Assembly: GCA_036383515.1 (NCBI GenBank)
Contig: DASVOE010000072.1
Location: 1-64,000 of the forward strand
Direction: 5' to 3'
DNA from: CADEDV01 sp036383515
GTDB taxonomy: Bacteria > Bacteroidota > Bacteroidia > Chitinophagales > Chitinophagaceae
DNA: 64,000 nucleotides
The notes below the pieces were generated by a model, which saw only the letters and a program-made list of their open reading frames with translations, searched no databases and was not told where the DNA came from. How positions within the stretch are numbered: position 1 is the stretch's first letter; each line of letters starts with the position of its first letter. The position numbers and the translations under genes were made by a program. Positions 1-8,906 of the stretch are shown here, piece after piece.

Positions 1-136
1 GTCAATGGTCAATGGTCAATGGTCAATGGTCAATGGTCAATGGTCAATGGTCAATGGTCAATGGTCAATGGTCAATGGTCAATGGTCAATGGTCAATGGT
101 CAATGGTCAATGGTCAATGGTCAATGGTCAATGGTC
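1..136. repeat. Heptanucleotide tandem array (GTCAATG)n
   Basis: About 19 perfect copies of the 7-base unit GTCAATG run from the first base of the window and may begin upstream of it. Because 7 is not a multiple of 3, all three frames on one strand read as a 7-residue repeat, which creates a false open frame. The array lies downstream of the DUF4294 gene. Heptamer arrays of this kind occur in intergenic DNA of some Bacteroidota and cyanobacteria; their role is unknown. Confidence 0.97.
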
Positions 137-220
137 GGTGATTTTGGAAATGCAAAGATGGAAAGATTTTGGGAATGAAGTGAAACAGACTCATAACTCC
201 TGGCTCACGACTCGTAACGC

Positions 221-874
221 TCATCTCCCATACCAGGCCTGGTCTATTTCTTTTACAAATCCTTCAATCTGGCGATCAGTTTTGTCGGTAAGATCCCAAT
301 CCTGTTTCAGGTTACCTCCTACAAAGAAAGCAACGGTTTGATAAAGGCGGGCATTGAAACCTCCTTTATATTCTTTGAGTATTTCGTAACAATTATTTCC
401 TGTTTCCCGATTGATCAGTTTCATTAATACCTTTCCCTGGTAAACAGAAAGATTGGTGAGTGGATCACTGAATTGTTTTTTTAATTCTTTCTCTCTTGTC
501 TGGATATAATCTTTGCGTTCTTTTTTAGAAGCTACATCTTTCAAATGGAGATTGATATCGTTGATAGTCGTTCCTGCCACCTTTGCATAAGGATAGGTTA
601 CATATACCGCATTGCGTAACCGGGTCCATTCTTTCACATACTTCTCCAGTTTTTTTGCTGAGAGGTTGCTTACCCATACCATGCCCAGTTCTTTGTAGGG
701 CATGATTTCGTTCTCATACACAATGGCAGATACGATCATTGTATCATTAGGTCCCCATTTATCTGCATTTTTTTTGGGAGTATTTTCAGTCTGCGCAAAG
801 CCGGAACCAATACTGAACAAAAGAACAACAGCAAGAAGCTGGAGCCGGTTTCTGTATTGATACACTGATTTCAT
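221..874 (-). CDS. DUF4294 family secreted protein
   Basis: This 217-residue protein has an N-terminal signal peptide (hydrophobic residues about 11-27, ending near FAQT). The mature region resembles the Bacteroidota-restricted DUF4294 family, with the VSAIVYENEIMPYKELG and YPYAKVAGTTIND segments followed by a charged helical stretch. The family has no established biochemical function. It sits about 50 bases downstream of ccmF on the same strand and may be co-transcribed. The family call is from memory of its pattern, not from a search. Confidence 0.8.
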   Translation of the reverse strand: MKSVYQYRNRLQLLAVVLLFSIGSGFAQTENTPKKNADKWGPNDTMIVSAIVYENEIMPYKELGMVWVSNLSAKKLEKYVKEWTRLRNAVYVTYPYAKVAGTTINDINLHLKDVASKKERKDYIQTREKELKKQFSDPLTNLSVYQGKVLMKLINRETGNNCYEILKEYKGGFNARLYQTVAFFVGGNLKQDWDLTDKTDRQIEGFVKEIDQAWYGR

Positions 875-925
875 TCAATTTAAAAATACAAAATGGTTTT
901 CTATTCCTGCAGAAGACACGAAAAC

Positions 926-3586
926 TTACTTTTTCGCTGTACCATTTTTTAACAAATCGCTGGTTTTTGAGTTCCGGTTCAGTTGAATTCGGTGTACCAT
1001 ACTCATCAGTATACCTATAGCCGTTACGATCACTCCCAGCCAGAGCAAATTGATAAAAGGGAATTTATAGGCTTTTAAAGTAACATACTTCATGACTGCA
1101 TTAGATTCTTTAATACCTACTTCCATTGTTCTGTCGGGATTCCGCTTTTGTAATTGCAACACGAGGCTTTCAGCAGTAACCGTATCGGGTACTGCCAAGT
1201 ATTCTCCTTTGGTGTAAGCCAATTTTGATGTGACAGAATAGATAGAACCCGTTTTAGCATATACTTTAAAGGAGGCCAGGTAAAGACTATCGTTAGGTCC
1301 AAATATGTTTTGGGGCAAACTGTCTTCTGTTGTCACATCTCCCATCAGGATAAAACCATTGGAATAAAAAAGTGAATCGCCGGGTTTCATGGATGTGTTA
1401 CGGAACGTAGCTGTATCCTTTTTTTGTTTTTCAGGATCAGGCAATGCGGTTACATACGTAAATACATCATGATCCCAGTAATGACGGGAGGAAGGATTGG
1501 CCATCAAACCTTCCTGGCCTTTATAATTGACAAAGGCGTTAGGTTGCAATACAAAATCTTCTTTACCATCCTTACGCTGGAAATGGACATTGTAAAACCA
1601 TAATTGCTTTTTGGGATGGGCCGAATCAGATTCATAGGTCACCCAATATTTTCCCATATCCGTTTTAATACCTTTCACGAGAGTAAGGTTCTCGCCGGGA
1701 TTTTCCTGGCTGTCTTTTCCAAAATTGAAAAAGATGCCACTTGTATTATTAGAAAGGACTTCTTTTTTTGAAGAGGAAACCAGTATGCCTAACAGTACCA
1801 TACCAAAACCAACGTGGGCAACCGAACCGCCGGATAATTTTAATTTACCTTTTAAGCCCAGCCAGATATAAGAAGCATTGGCAACGATGCTATAAACGCT
1901 ACAGGCAACAGCGATCCATATGGATGCAGTAAAACCGGCAGATTGTTTTGTATAGTTCACCTTTCCAAAAGCAAGTATCAGCGTAGCTGCAATAGCAGCA
2001 ATGATCGTGGGTATGGCGATCTTTTTTACAAAAAAGGAAGTAGAGGTTTGTTTATACTTTAAATATTGGGTGATGGCAGTGAGTGAAGCAACAATGATGG
2101 CCACCAGCACCTGTATCTGGTTATACCAGAATTCCGTGTCTTTGGGATTGGCTCTTTTGATAGCAAATATTCTATTGATCACCGGTAATGATGTTTTGCT
2201 GATGATCACCATCGCTGATAAAAAGAAGATCAATGAGCCAATAAACATCCAGAACTCGCGGGAAGAGCCACTTTCTTCTTTGTGAATGGTGGGAACCTGT
2301 GTTTGTACCTGGTAAACAATAAATCCGATGCCGGAGAGCAAGGTAATAAAAGCCAGCAGGGGAGCAATCGGTATTGAAAAAAGTATTGTGCTGTTCTCTG
2401 AAGTTATAAAGGTGATGAGCAACAGGCCCAATGCAGTAATGCCGGTGAGCATTCTTTGTTTAAATGATGTTGCACTCATAACAGCCGGGAGCCAGAAAAA
2501 TAAATACAGCAGTAGGTACAATTGTACATTCATGCCGAGGTCAGTAAAAGCATGCACCGATGAATCGCCTAAGATGCCGCTGCGGGTAAGAAAAGTAGAA
2601 TAAAGGATGAACCCAAAACAGAGAATAAAGAACAGGTAAGTAGCACGCAGCGAATGACCGCTGTGTTTATAGATTAATAACGTATGTAAACCGGCGATCA
2701 ATATCAACCAGGGCACTAAGGAAGCATTCTCAACCGGGTCCCATGCCCAATAGCCGCCAAAGGTGAGCGACACATAAGCCCACATGGCGCCCATCATAAT
2801 ACCTACACCCAGCACGGCAGCAGAAAACAATGTCCACGGCAACGCTTCTTTTATCCAATCGCCGAATTTTTTTGTCCATAAACCAGCTACAGCAAAGGCA
2901 AAAGGGATAATAGTGGAAGCAAACCCTAAGAAAAGAACCGGGGGATGTATCACCATCCAATAATTCTGCAACAATGGATTCAGGTCGTTACCATCGGTAA
3001 TGGAAGCAAGGTAATTGGGCTTTAATGGCTGGTTAACATCAAAATCTACATGCAATGCCGGTGCATTGTCCAGCACCCCGGAATCTCTCAATAGTAAAAA
3101 TGGATTGGATCCCATTTTATGGCCAAACACATAAATACCTGCGATCATTGTAGCGAGGCAGAATTGTGCAAAGCTTACCACGGTCATTACCGGCGCTTCC
3201 CAGGTCTTACTGGTTTTAATGACGATCAATCCCAGCACACAATGCCAGATGCTCCAAAGCATAAAACTTCCTTCCTGTCCTTCCCAGAAGCAGGCCAGCA
3301 GGTATTTGAACTCTAATGAAAGACTGCTATGCTGCCAGGCATATTTATATTCGAAAAGATGATTGTAGATGATGTAAAATAAAATGCTGAAAACAGCGAG
3401 AACAGAAATCGCTTCGGTGACGAAAGCAATGCGGGCCAGTTTTTTCCAATAATATCCATCGTCTTCAGGCCTGGAGCGGGTGGCACGAAAATAACAAAAC
3501 GTGGCAACCAGTGAAGCAACTAAAGAAAGTACAATAAAGAAATGTCCCAACTGACCAGGCAAAAGATGCTCACCGATATAATCCAT
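926..3586 (-). CDS. ccmF: Cytochrome c biogenesis haem lyase CcmF/CcsA-type
   Basis: This 886-residue polytopic membrane protein attaches haem to apocytochromes c on the periplasmic side. The haem-handling WWD segment is clear at residues about 277-293 (GGYWAWDPVENASLVPW). Conserved HPP (residues 214-216) lies in another transmembrane region, and there are more than ten hydrophobic segments. It is longer than proteobacterial CcmF (about 650 residues) because of a periplasmic domain at about 610-840 before the last transmembrane helix. It lies 23 bases downstream of ccmE on the same strand, which supports the Ccm assignment. Confidence 0.93.
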   Translation of the reverse strand: MDYIGEHLLPGQLGHFFIVLSLVASLVATFCYFRATRSRPEDDGYYWKKLARIAFVTEAISVLAVFSILFYIIYNHLFEYKYAWQHSSLSLEFKYLLACFWEGQEGSFMLWSIWHCVLGLIVIKTSKTWEAPVMTVVSFAQFCLATMIAGIYVFGHKMGSNPFLLLRDSGVLDNAPALHVDFDVNQPLKPNYLASITDGNDLNPLLQNYWMVIHPPVLFLGFASTIIPFAFAVAGLWTKKFGDWIKEALPWTLFSAAVLGVGIMMGAMWAYVSLTFGGYWAWDPVENASLVPWLILIAGLHTLLIYKHSGHSLRATYLFFILCFGFILYSTFLTRSGILGDSSVHAFTDLGMNVQLYLLLYLFFWLPAVMSATSFKQRMLTGITALGLLLITFITSENSTILFSIPIAPLLAFITLLSGIGFIVYQVQTQVPTIHKEESGSSREFWMFIGSLIFFLSAMVIISKTSLPVINRIFAIKRANPKDTEFWYNQIQVLVAIIVASLTAITQYLKYKQTSTSFFVKKIAIPTIIAAIAATLILAFGKVNYTKQSAGFTASIWIAVACSVYSIVANASYIWLGLKGKLKLSGGSVAHVGFGMVLLGILVSSSKKEVLSNNTSGIFFNFGKDSQENPGENLTLVKGIKTDMGKYWVTYESDSAHPKKQLWFYNVHFQRKDGKEDFVLQPNAFVNYKGQEGLMANPSSRHYWDHDVFTYVTALPDPEKQKKDTATFRNTSMKPGDSLFYSNGFILMGDVTTEDSLPQNIFGPNDSLYLASFKVYAKTGSIYSVTSKLAYTKGEYLAVPDTVTAESLVLQLQKRNPDRTMEVGIKESNAVMKYVTLKAYKFPFINLLWLGVIVTAIGILMSMVHRIQLNRNSKTSDLLKNGTAKK

Positions 3587-3609
3587 TCTTGAAAAAGTTA
3601 TTGTTGCAC

Positions 3610-4044
3610 TTAATAATTAGTGGAAGGTTTACTGGCAGCATTCTGAATATTCTTCTCGGCTGCTTTCATATCATCTTTGTATTTGGAGGGACATTTGGTT
3701 TGCACCCTGTCACATTCAAAGTAGTTATCGTTGTCTTTATACTTTCCCTCCAGCACTATCTTTTCACTGATCTCCAGGTTGGGTATCCTGCCATCCCTGT
3801 ATACCACTCTCATCTTATCACCCAGGCTATCTATTGCTGTAAAACTTAAATAATTGGGATCTTTTAATTCATCGTATTCAAGTGGGGCAGTTTTATCGAG
3901 TTTAGCTGCTACATGCACAAATTTTCCTGGCTTTAAACGGGCGCTGGCAATCGTCTCATAGGAGGCCGTAATTTTTAAAAAACTGGTCAGTACGGCAATG
4001 GCTCCGGCTATTAAAACAAGGAGAATGATGTGGATTTTTTTCAT
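3610..4044 (-). CDS. ccmE: Cytochrome c maturation haem chaperone CcmE, CxxxY variant
   Basis: The 144-residue protein has a single N-terminal membrane anchor (residues 5-23) followed by an OB-fold-like CcmE domain. CcmE carries haem covalently between CcmC and CcmF. The classical family binds haem through the His of an HxxxY motif. Here the corresponding site reads CPSKY, so Cys118 and Tyr122 form the CxxxY variant described in Desulfovibrio and some archaea. The gene directly precedes ccmF. The residue assignment is read from the sequence; haem binding by Cys118 is inference. Confidence 0.88.
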   Translation of the reverse strand: MKKIHIILLVLIAGAIAVLTSFLKITASYETIASARLKPGKFVHVAAKLDKTAPLEYDELKDPNYLSFTAIDSLGDKMRVVYRDGRIPNLEISEKIVLEGKYKDNDNYFECDRVQTKCPSKYKDDMKAAEKNIQNAASKPSTNY

Positions 4045-4261
4045 GACCTGGTATTTGCGGAGGCAAAGTTAGGTCAAAAACGATCATAGCTTCCTGCTTT
4101 GTTTGATCATTAAGACTGTGTAAGATCATTTTTTGATAGACGGTTTAGCCTTCTCTTCCTGCACTTTTCATTAGTTTATACATGATCAACCTTCTGTTAG
4201 AGGAAAAATTTTTATCGCTATTCCAACCGTGTTCTTTTCTTTATGGAGACATGTTTGCCCG

Positions 4262-4269
4262 TATATTTG
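4262..4269 (+). promoter_or_regulatory. Candidate -7 promoter element for the acyl-CoA dehydrogenase gene
   Basis: TATATTTG matches the Bacteroidota sigma-ABfr -7 consensus TAnnTTTG exactly and lies 20 bases before the ATG at 4289. A clean TTTG -33 box is not evident at the expected spacing, although a T-rich stretch is present near 4236-4242. Confidence 0.4.
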
Positions 4270-4288
4270 CCAAAATTCTAACTACCGT

Positions 4289-5443
4289 ATGTTATTTCAA
4301 TTCAGTGAAGAACAACTGATGATCCAGAAAGCAGCACGGGACTTTGCCCGGAATGAATGTTTACCCGGAGTGATAGAACGTGATGAAAAACAACAATTCC
4401 CCCGCGAACAAATCATGAAGCTGGCGGAGCTGGGCTTTATGGGTATGATGGTAAAGCCAGAATATGGCGGTGCAGGCATGGATACCATTAGCTATGTACT
4501 GGCAATGGAAGAAGTTTCAAAAATAGATGCCAGTGTAAGTGTGGCAATGAGTGTAAACAATAGCCTTGTTTGTTATGGTTTGCAGGAATATGGCAACGAA
4601 GAACAAAAACAAAAATATTTGATACCCCTGGCACAGGGCCGTAAGGATGGTGAATTATATATCGGCGCTTTTTTATTAAGCGAACCTGAGGCGGGAAGTG
4701 ATGCCACTTCACAGCAAACGACGGCAGAGGATAAAGGCGATCATTATTTACTGAACGGAACCAAAAACTGGATCACCAATGGCGGTAGCGCATCAGCTTA
4801 CCTGGTGATGGCTCAAACCGATAAATCAAAGGGTTCAAAAGGTATCAATACGTTGATCGTTGAAAAGAGCTGGCCGGGTGTAACAGTAGCTGCTAAAGAA
4901 AATAAATTGGGCATACGCGGAAGCGATACACATACCATTATGTTCTCTGATGTAAAAGTGCCAAAAGCAAACAGGATCGGGGAGGAAGGGTTTGGTTTTA
5001 AGTTCGCCATGAAAACCCTTGCGGGTGGACGGATCGGCATTGCCTCACAGGCATTGGGTATTGCCAGCGGCGCTTTTGAACTGGCGAGAGATTATTCCAA
5101 AACAAGAAAGGCCTTTGGCACTGAGATCATGAATCACCAGGCCATTGCCTTCAAGCTGGCGGATATGGCTACGAAGATCGAAGCAGCCAGGTTATTGTGT
5201 TTAAAAGCGGCTTGGGAAAAAGATAATGGGATAGATTATACACTCAGTTCTTCGATGGCCAAAGTATATGCTTCAGAAACAGCCATGTGGGCTGCTGTAG
5301 AAGCTGTGCAGATACATGGCGGTTATGGTTTTGTAAAAGAGTATCATGTTGAACGCTTAATGAGGGATGCCAAGATCACCCAGATCTATGAAGGTACGAG
5401 TGAAGTGCAGCGGATAGTGATCAGCAGGGCGATATTGAAATAG
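4289..5443 (+). CDS. Acyl-CoA dehydrogenase (short/branched-chain type)
   Basis: This 384-residue flavoenzyme catalyses alpha,beta-dehydrogenation of acyl-CoA in fatty-acid or branched-chain amino-acid oxidation. The order is an N-terminal helical domain, a middle beta domain with the LSEPEAGSD signature and NGTKNWITNG, and a C-terminal helical domain ending in QIYEGTSEVQR. The Glu of YEGT is the usual catalytic base. An upstream in-frame start at 4229 would add 20 non-homologous residues and would lie upstream of the -7 box at 4262, so I chose the ATG at 4289 (MLFQFSEEQL). Substrate chain length cannot be told from sequence alone. Confidence 0.93.
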   Translation: MLFQFSEEQLMIQKAARDFARNECLPGVIERDEKQQFPREQIMKLAELGFMGMMVKPEYGGAGMDTISYVLAMEEVSKIDASVSVAMSVNNSLVCYGLQEYGNEEQKQKYLIPLAQGRKDGELYIGAFLLSEPEAGSDATSQQTTAEDKGDHYLLNGTKNWITNGGSASAYLVMAQTDKSKGSKGINTLIVEKSWPGVTVAAKENKLGIRGSDTHTIMFSDVKVPKANRIGEEGFGFKFAMKTLAGGRIGIASQALGIASGAFELARDYSKTRKAFGTEIMNHQAIAFKLADMATKIEAARLLCLKAAWEKDNGIDYTLSSSMAKVYASETAMWAAVEAVQIHGGYGFVKEYHVERLMRDAKITQIYEGTSEVQRIVISRAILK

Positions 5444-5473
5444 AAATAGTTAAGTTTTGTTGTTCCATTCATT

Positions 5474-6121
5474 TTATTGACACTTATTGTATTCTTCAAT
5501 TATTTTCATCATCACATTTAATTGCCTGTTATCTCCGGTAAATTCAGGAAAAAAATACCCTTCTTGTTTATTCTGTATTTTATCGGATAGCTCCTGGCAA
5601 TCTTTTAAAATAAGACTCATTTTTGAACTAAATAAAGGCGTGAACTTTTTACCATGAAGTGGCCAAACTTCATTTTCCTTATCGTTTACAAAATGTATAT
5701 AGTATAAAGGCCGGTGTGCATATTTATCGGTATAATTAATGTTATTTGTGGTATTAAAGAGGTGCTCATATAACACAATCCGGGAATTTTCTGGGGTAAG
5801 TCTTTTCATAAACACCCGTTCTCTTGATTCAAGAAAATCATTTTTAATGTCATTTAAGTTGAAATAGTTCCCCTCTATTGAGAAGCCATTTATTTCATTA
5901 AGAGTATATTTAAATTTCTTATTATTTTGACTTTGAATACTGACAGGTCTGGTAAGAGATGTATTTAAATTTACAACCAGGTTACCATTAACAATAGTTC
6001 CATTTTTTAAATATAATACAGCAGGAATGTTTTGCAAATCATTAGGAGAATTCATATAACGCACAGTGCTGCATGAGGTAAAAAACAAAACAATAAAGGG
6101 TATAATGAATCTTTTACTCAT
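5474..6121 (-). CDS. Putative lipoprotein, function unknown
   Basis: This 215-residue protein has a signal peptide with a lipobox-like FFTSC, placing the lipidated Cys at about residue 17. The mature part is mixed alpha/beta, with a segment like YLKNGTIVNGNL that recalls small beta domains in Bacteroidota envelope proteins. I do not recognise a named family. It is followed on the same strand by nothing close, and another lipoprotein gene lies about 90 bases upstream. The two may form a small envelope unit. Confidence 0.75.
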   Translation of the reverse strand: MSKRFIIPFIVLFFTSCSTVRYMNSPNDLQNIPAVLYLKNGTIVNGNLVVNLNTSLTRPVSIQSQNNKKFKYTLNEINGFSIEGNYFNLNDIKNDFLESRERVFMKRLTPENSRIVLYEHLFNTTNNINYTDKYAHRPLYYIHFVNDKENEVWPLHGKKFTPLFSSKMSLILKDCQELSDKIQNKQEGYFFPEFTGDNRQLNVMMKIIEEYNKCQ

Positions 6122-6210
6122 GAGGGATATTTTTTAAAAGCAAACATAATAAATAAAGATTTGTCAAGCGACCAGTTTAGAAAAGCGAATAAAAGTAACT
6201 TCACCCTCGT

Positions 6211-6681
6211 TTAATTTTCTATTCGGAATATATATGTTGAGTGACCTGTCCAGGATAATACTCTACTATATAATTTAAACTTGTTTGCAATAGTCTTTTT
6301 TCCTGCCCTGTTTAATATAGTATCGCAGGAGACTGAAGGAGTATCCTTTACATATTTAGAAATACACAAGATACATCCTTCTCCAGGAATTTTATTTTCA
6401 TCATAAAGATTTATAATTGAACCAAGGGGCAAAACTGTTTGAGATTGGATGGTGAATTCAAACAAACAGGTGCTGTCGTTGGTGGTTTGAATAACGTTTG
6501 TAATTTTTCCATTTTTTTCATAACGGTTAAGTGCACTTCTTCTCTCCGCCGGATTGATACATTTTTCGTATGAAATTTTAATGCGTTGCTCCCGGGTTGA
6601 GTTATTTTTTAAATAATAAGTAGTGCAGCCTTGAAGTAATAAAAGAATAGAGGAAAAGCAAAAAGACAGACAAACCTTCAT
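6211..6681 (-). CDS. Putative lipoprotein, function unknown
   Basis: The 156-residue product has a hydrophobic leader and a lipobox LLLQGC (Cys at about 19). The mature part starts with KNNSTREQRIKISYE, followed by a Cys-containing GCILCISKY segment near the middle. No family is recognised. It is encoded about 90 bases upstream of the other lipoprotein gene on the same strand. It is probably outer-membrane anchored or periplasmic. Confidence 0.7.
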   Translation of the reverse strand: MKVCLSFCFSSILLLLQGCTTYYLKNNSTREQRIKISYEKCINPAERRSALNRYEKNGKITNVIQTTNDSTCLFEFTIQSQTVLPLGSIINLYDENKIPGEGCILCISKYVKDTPSVSCDTILNRAGKKTIANKFKLYSRVLSWTGHSTYIFRIEN

Positions 6682-6799
6682 AAATTAAGAGTTAAACTAA
6701 AAGTAGTCCTGGAAAATTAATTTTCAAAATTCAGCTCTTTCAGAAATTGCTTTGATTGTCAGGCGGGTCATGTGTACTAAATGGGTGCTACTTTTAATT

Positions 6800-6807
6800 T
6801 ATCTTCG
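6800..6807 (+). promoter_or_regulatory. Candidate -7 promoter element for the yggS-like gene
   Basis: TATCTTCG fits the relaxed Bacteroidota -7 consensus TAnnTTYG and lies 15 bases before the ATG at 6823. The -33 element is not obvious. Confidence 0.35.
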
Positions 6808-6822
6808 CCGTGTTAACTAAGT

Positions 6823-7491
6823 ATGGCTATAAACAAAGAAGTATACCGGCAGATCAAATCAGCACTGGATAAAAGGAAAGTTACTCTTGTCGCCGTTTCC
6901 AAAACAAAACCCATAGGGGATATTAAAGAACTATATGATCTGGGACATCGGGATTTTGGAGAAAACTATGTGCAGGAGCTAATTGACAAAGCAGGACAAC
7001 TCCCCCAGGATATCCGCTGGCATTTTATCGGTCATCTCCAGGGCAACAAGGTCAAATTCATTGCTCCTTTCGTGCAACTGATCCACGGGGTGGATAGTCT
7101 TAAGCTGTTGAAAGAAATTAATAAGCAGGGGGGGAAGAATAACCGGGTCATTGATTGTTTGCTACAGGTGCATATTGCAAAAGAGGAAACCAAGTTTGGG
7201 TTAGATCAGCGTGAATTAGATGAACTGATTAAACAATTAATGGATCAACCACTTAACAATGTCCGCATCTGCGGATTAATGGGAATGGCATCGTTTACAG
7301 AAAATATGGATTCGGTGAGAAATGAATTTCAAAACCTCAAAGCAATTTTCGACGGACTCACGACTTCCGACTTCCGACTTCCGACTCTTTCCATGGGTAT
7401 GAGCAGTGATTACAAAATAGCAATAGAAGAAGGAAGCACAATGATCCGTATTGGTAGTCTTTTATTTGGTGAAAGAGCGAAGACGAGTTAA
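6823..7491 (+). CDS. YggS family pyridoxal-phosphate homeostasis protein (PLPHP)
   Basis: This 222-residue protein is a single-domain PLP-binding TIM barrel related to alanine racemase. Lys27 in AVSKTKP is the PLP Schiff-base residue. HRDFGENYVQEL, WHFIGHLQGNKVK and the late LSMGMSSDYKIAIEEGSTMIRIG phosphate-binding segment are all present. Family members keep free PLP low and have no catalytic activity. Between FDGL and LSMGMS there are about nine extra residues (TTSDFRLPT region) encoded by a tandem heptamer repeat, in a loop that is shorter in typical members. Confidence 0.93.
   Translation: MAINKEVYRQIKSALDKRKVTLVAVSKTKPIGDIKELYDLGHRDFGENYVQELIDKAGQLPQDIRWHFIGHLQGNKVKFIAPFVQLIHGVDSLKLLKEINKQGGKNNRVIDCLLQVHIAKEETKFGLDQRELDELIKQLMDQPLNNVRICGLMGMASFTENMDSVRNEFQNLKAIFDGLTTSDFRLPTLSMGMSSDYKIAIEEGSTMIRIGSLLFGERAKTS
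7361..7388 (+). repeat. Heptamer repeat (CGACTTC)3+ inside yggS-like gene
   Basis: Three perfect CGACTTC units are followed by a degenerate fourth (CGACTCT). Three units equal 21 bases, so the insertion preserves the reading frame. It encodes the extra loop before the LSMGMS motif. Confidence 0.85.
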
Positions 7492-7556
7492 TTAAGCACA
7501 CAAATATATTATTCATCAAATAGTCGTAATTTTTGTGTTTTAATATAGCCCTGAAC

Positions 7557-8033
7557 ATGCGAACCACCTTAATAGCCCTTTTTACATTTATCTCGCTGGC
7601 CGCCACAGCACAGCAGGAAAGAGATACAGTTTTGCCCCGGTGCCCGGTTTACATAACGGACACCGTCAGCGCCAATAATTATTTCCTGGAATTTCAACCT
7701 TCTACTATACGGGTAAATAAAATTAAAGGTGATCTGCGCATTCAGGTTCAGCAACGTGACCAGTTCTTTACCCTTTTTTTTGCTGACAATAAATTGAAGG
7801 ACGGCATTTATAAAATCGTTTATAATGACCAGAACAAAAACGAAGTAAAAGCAAAATACTCGTTTCGCTCTGGTGCATCTGTCTCTTATGTAGATCTGAC
7901 TAAGGGTGATGTCCAGACCTACTTCGATAAAGAAAAAGAGCTATGGCGTATCAGGGTAAATGGTATGCTGGCCAATATTGTCAGCAATACAATTACTTAT
8001 TACAGGGTCAGGGCAGATTTTTATATCCATTGA
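7557..8033 (+). CDS. Secreted protein, function unknown
   Basis: A 158-residue product with a signal peptide (TTLIALFTFISLAATAQQ) and a mature beta-rich domain without recognised motifs. I start it at the ATG at 7557, because the in-frame upstream start at 7533 would put eight extra residues before a good signal peptide. It ends 37 bases before the convergent dioxygenase-like gene. Likely periplasmic or surface. No family is recognised. Confidence 0.7.
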   Translation: MRTTLIALFTFISLAATAQQERDTVLPRCPVYITDTVSANNYFLEFQPSTIRVNKIKGDLRIQVQQRDQFFTLFFADNKLKDGIYKIVYNDQNKNEVKAKYSFRSGASVSYVDLTKGDVQTYFDKEKELWRIRVNGMLANIVSNTITYYRVRADFYIH

Positions 8034-8070
8034 TGTTGTGATCCTATTTTTTGCCGCTGCATTTTTTAAT

Positions 8071-8742
8071 TTAATGGTTGGCCGGATAATCTTTCACGTT
8101 CAGGCCAAGTATGATATCCCGCGTAGCATATAAAATATCATCTTTCATTACAGTTTTTAAAACCCCGTTTCCTCCAACAGGATTTTTTCTCTCCCTTTCT
8201 GATTGCGATAGTAACGGATCATCTGCAAAAACAAATTCATCGATCCAGTATTCGGTTTTACCGGGTTCTTTTACGGTCGGGTGAATATGTTTAGGATTAT
8301 TGCTGTTAGGATAAGAAGCAGGTACCAGTGTATAGAACGTATAAGATCCTTTTTCATTCGTTTTTATCCAACCCCGGATATAGCCATGCCGTTTACCCCA
8401 ACCTTCGCGATCATTTCCTTTGGTTGAATAATTGCCGGCCTGGTCAGTGTGATAAATATAGAGGATCACATTGCCGGCAGGTGTTTTACCATCTTGCTTA
8501 TATACCGTTCCAGCGATCACTAGCTTTGGTCCTGCTTCGTTGAAATCGGGTAAGGTATCCACTTCATTCAATTCGGTAAACGATACAGGGCTTTCATAAA
8601 TGGCTTCACAACCTTCGCAGGAGCCTCCCACTTTTATATCTCCCGCTTTAGGACCATTAGCAATTTTGGTTGCCGGATTTGTTTGACCACAACTTTGCCC
8701 GCAAAGCATGATCAGCATCAGCAGCAGGGAATAGTATTTCAT
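8071..8742 (-). CDS. Intradiol ring-cleavage dioxygenase-like lipoprotein
   Basis: This 223-residue protein has a signal peptide with a Cys-rich lipobox region (LCGQSCG). The body resembles the C-terminal domain of intradiol dioxygenases such as protocatechuate 3,4-dioxygenase. All four ferric ligands can be placed: Tyr in AGNYS, Tyr in ASYPN, and both His in HIH. Classical members cleave catechols in the cytoplasm. The exported lipidated form found in many Bacteroidota has no assigned substrate, so aromatic-ring cleavage is inference. It is transcribed toward the secreted-protein gene and stands alone. Confidence 0.82.
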   Translation of the reverse strand: MKYYSLLLMLIMLCGQSCGQTNPATKIANGPKAGDIKVGGSCEGCEAIYESPVSFTELNEVDTLPDFNEAGPKLVIAGTVYKQDGKTPAGNVILYIYHTDQAGNYSTKGNDREGWGKRHGYIRGWIKTNEKGSYTFYTLVPASYPNSNNPKHIHPTVKEPGKTEYWIDEFVFADDPLLSQSERERKNPVGGNGVLKTVMKDDILYATRDIILGLNVKDYPANH

Positions 8743-8906
8743 ACAAAAGATTTGTTCAAATATGAACGATTGCTATCCTGTGTTCAAATTATTTACACCA
8801 TAGGTATTGATGGCTTGATAAGTAGAAATATAGCTTTTGGTCAAGCCCTGTCTGCTACTGGTGTAATCGGTTTTACCAGCGGGAATGCGTACATTTATTT
8901 TGGTCT

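Noticed and set aside
1..136. CRISPR array
   Set aside because: The repeat unit is 7 bases with no spacers and there are no cas genes in the window.
12..341. Open frame with MVNGQWS repeats
   Set aside because: It is the GTCAATG array translated; the reading continues antisense into the DUF4294 gene.
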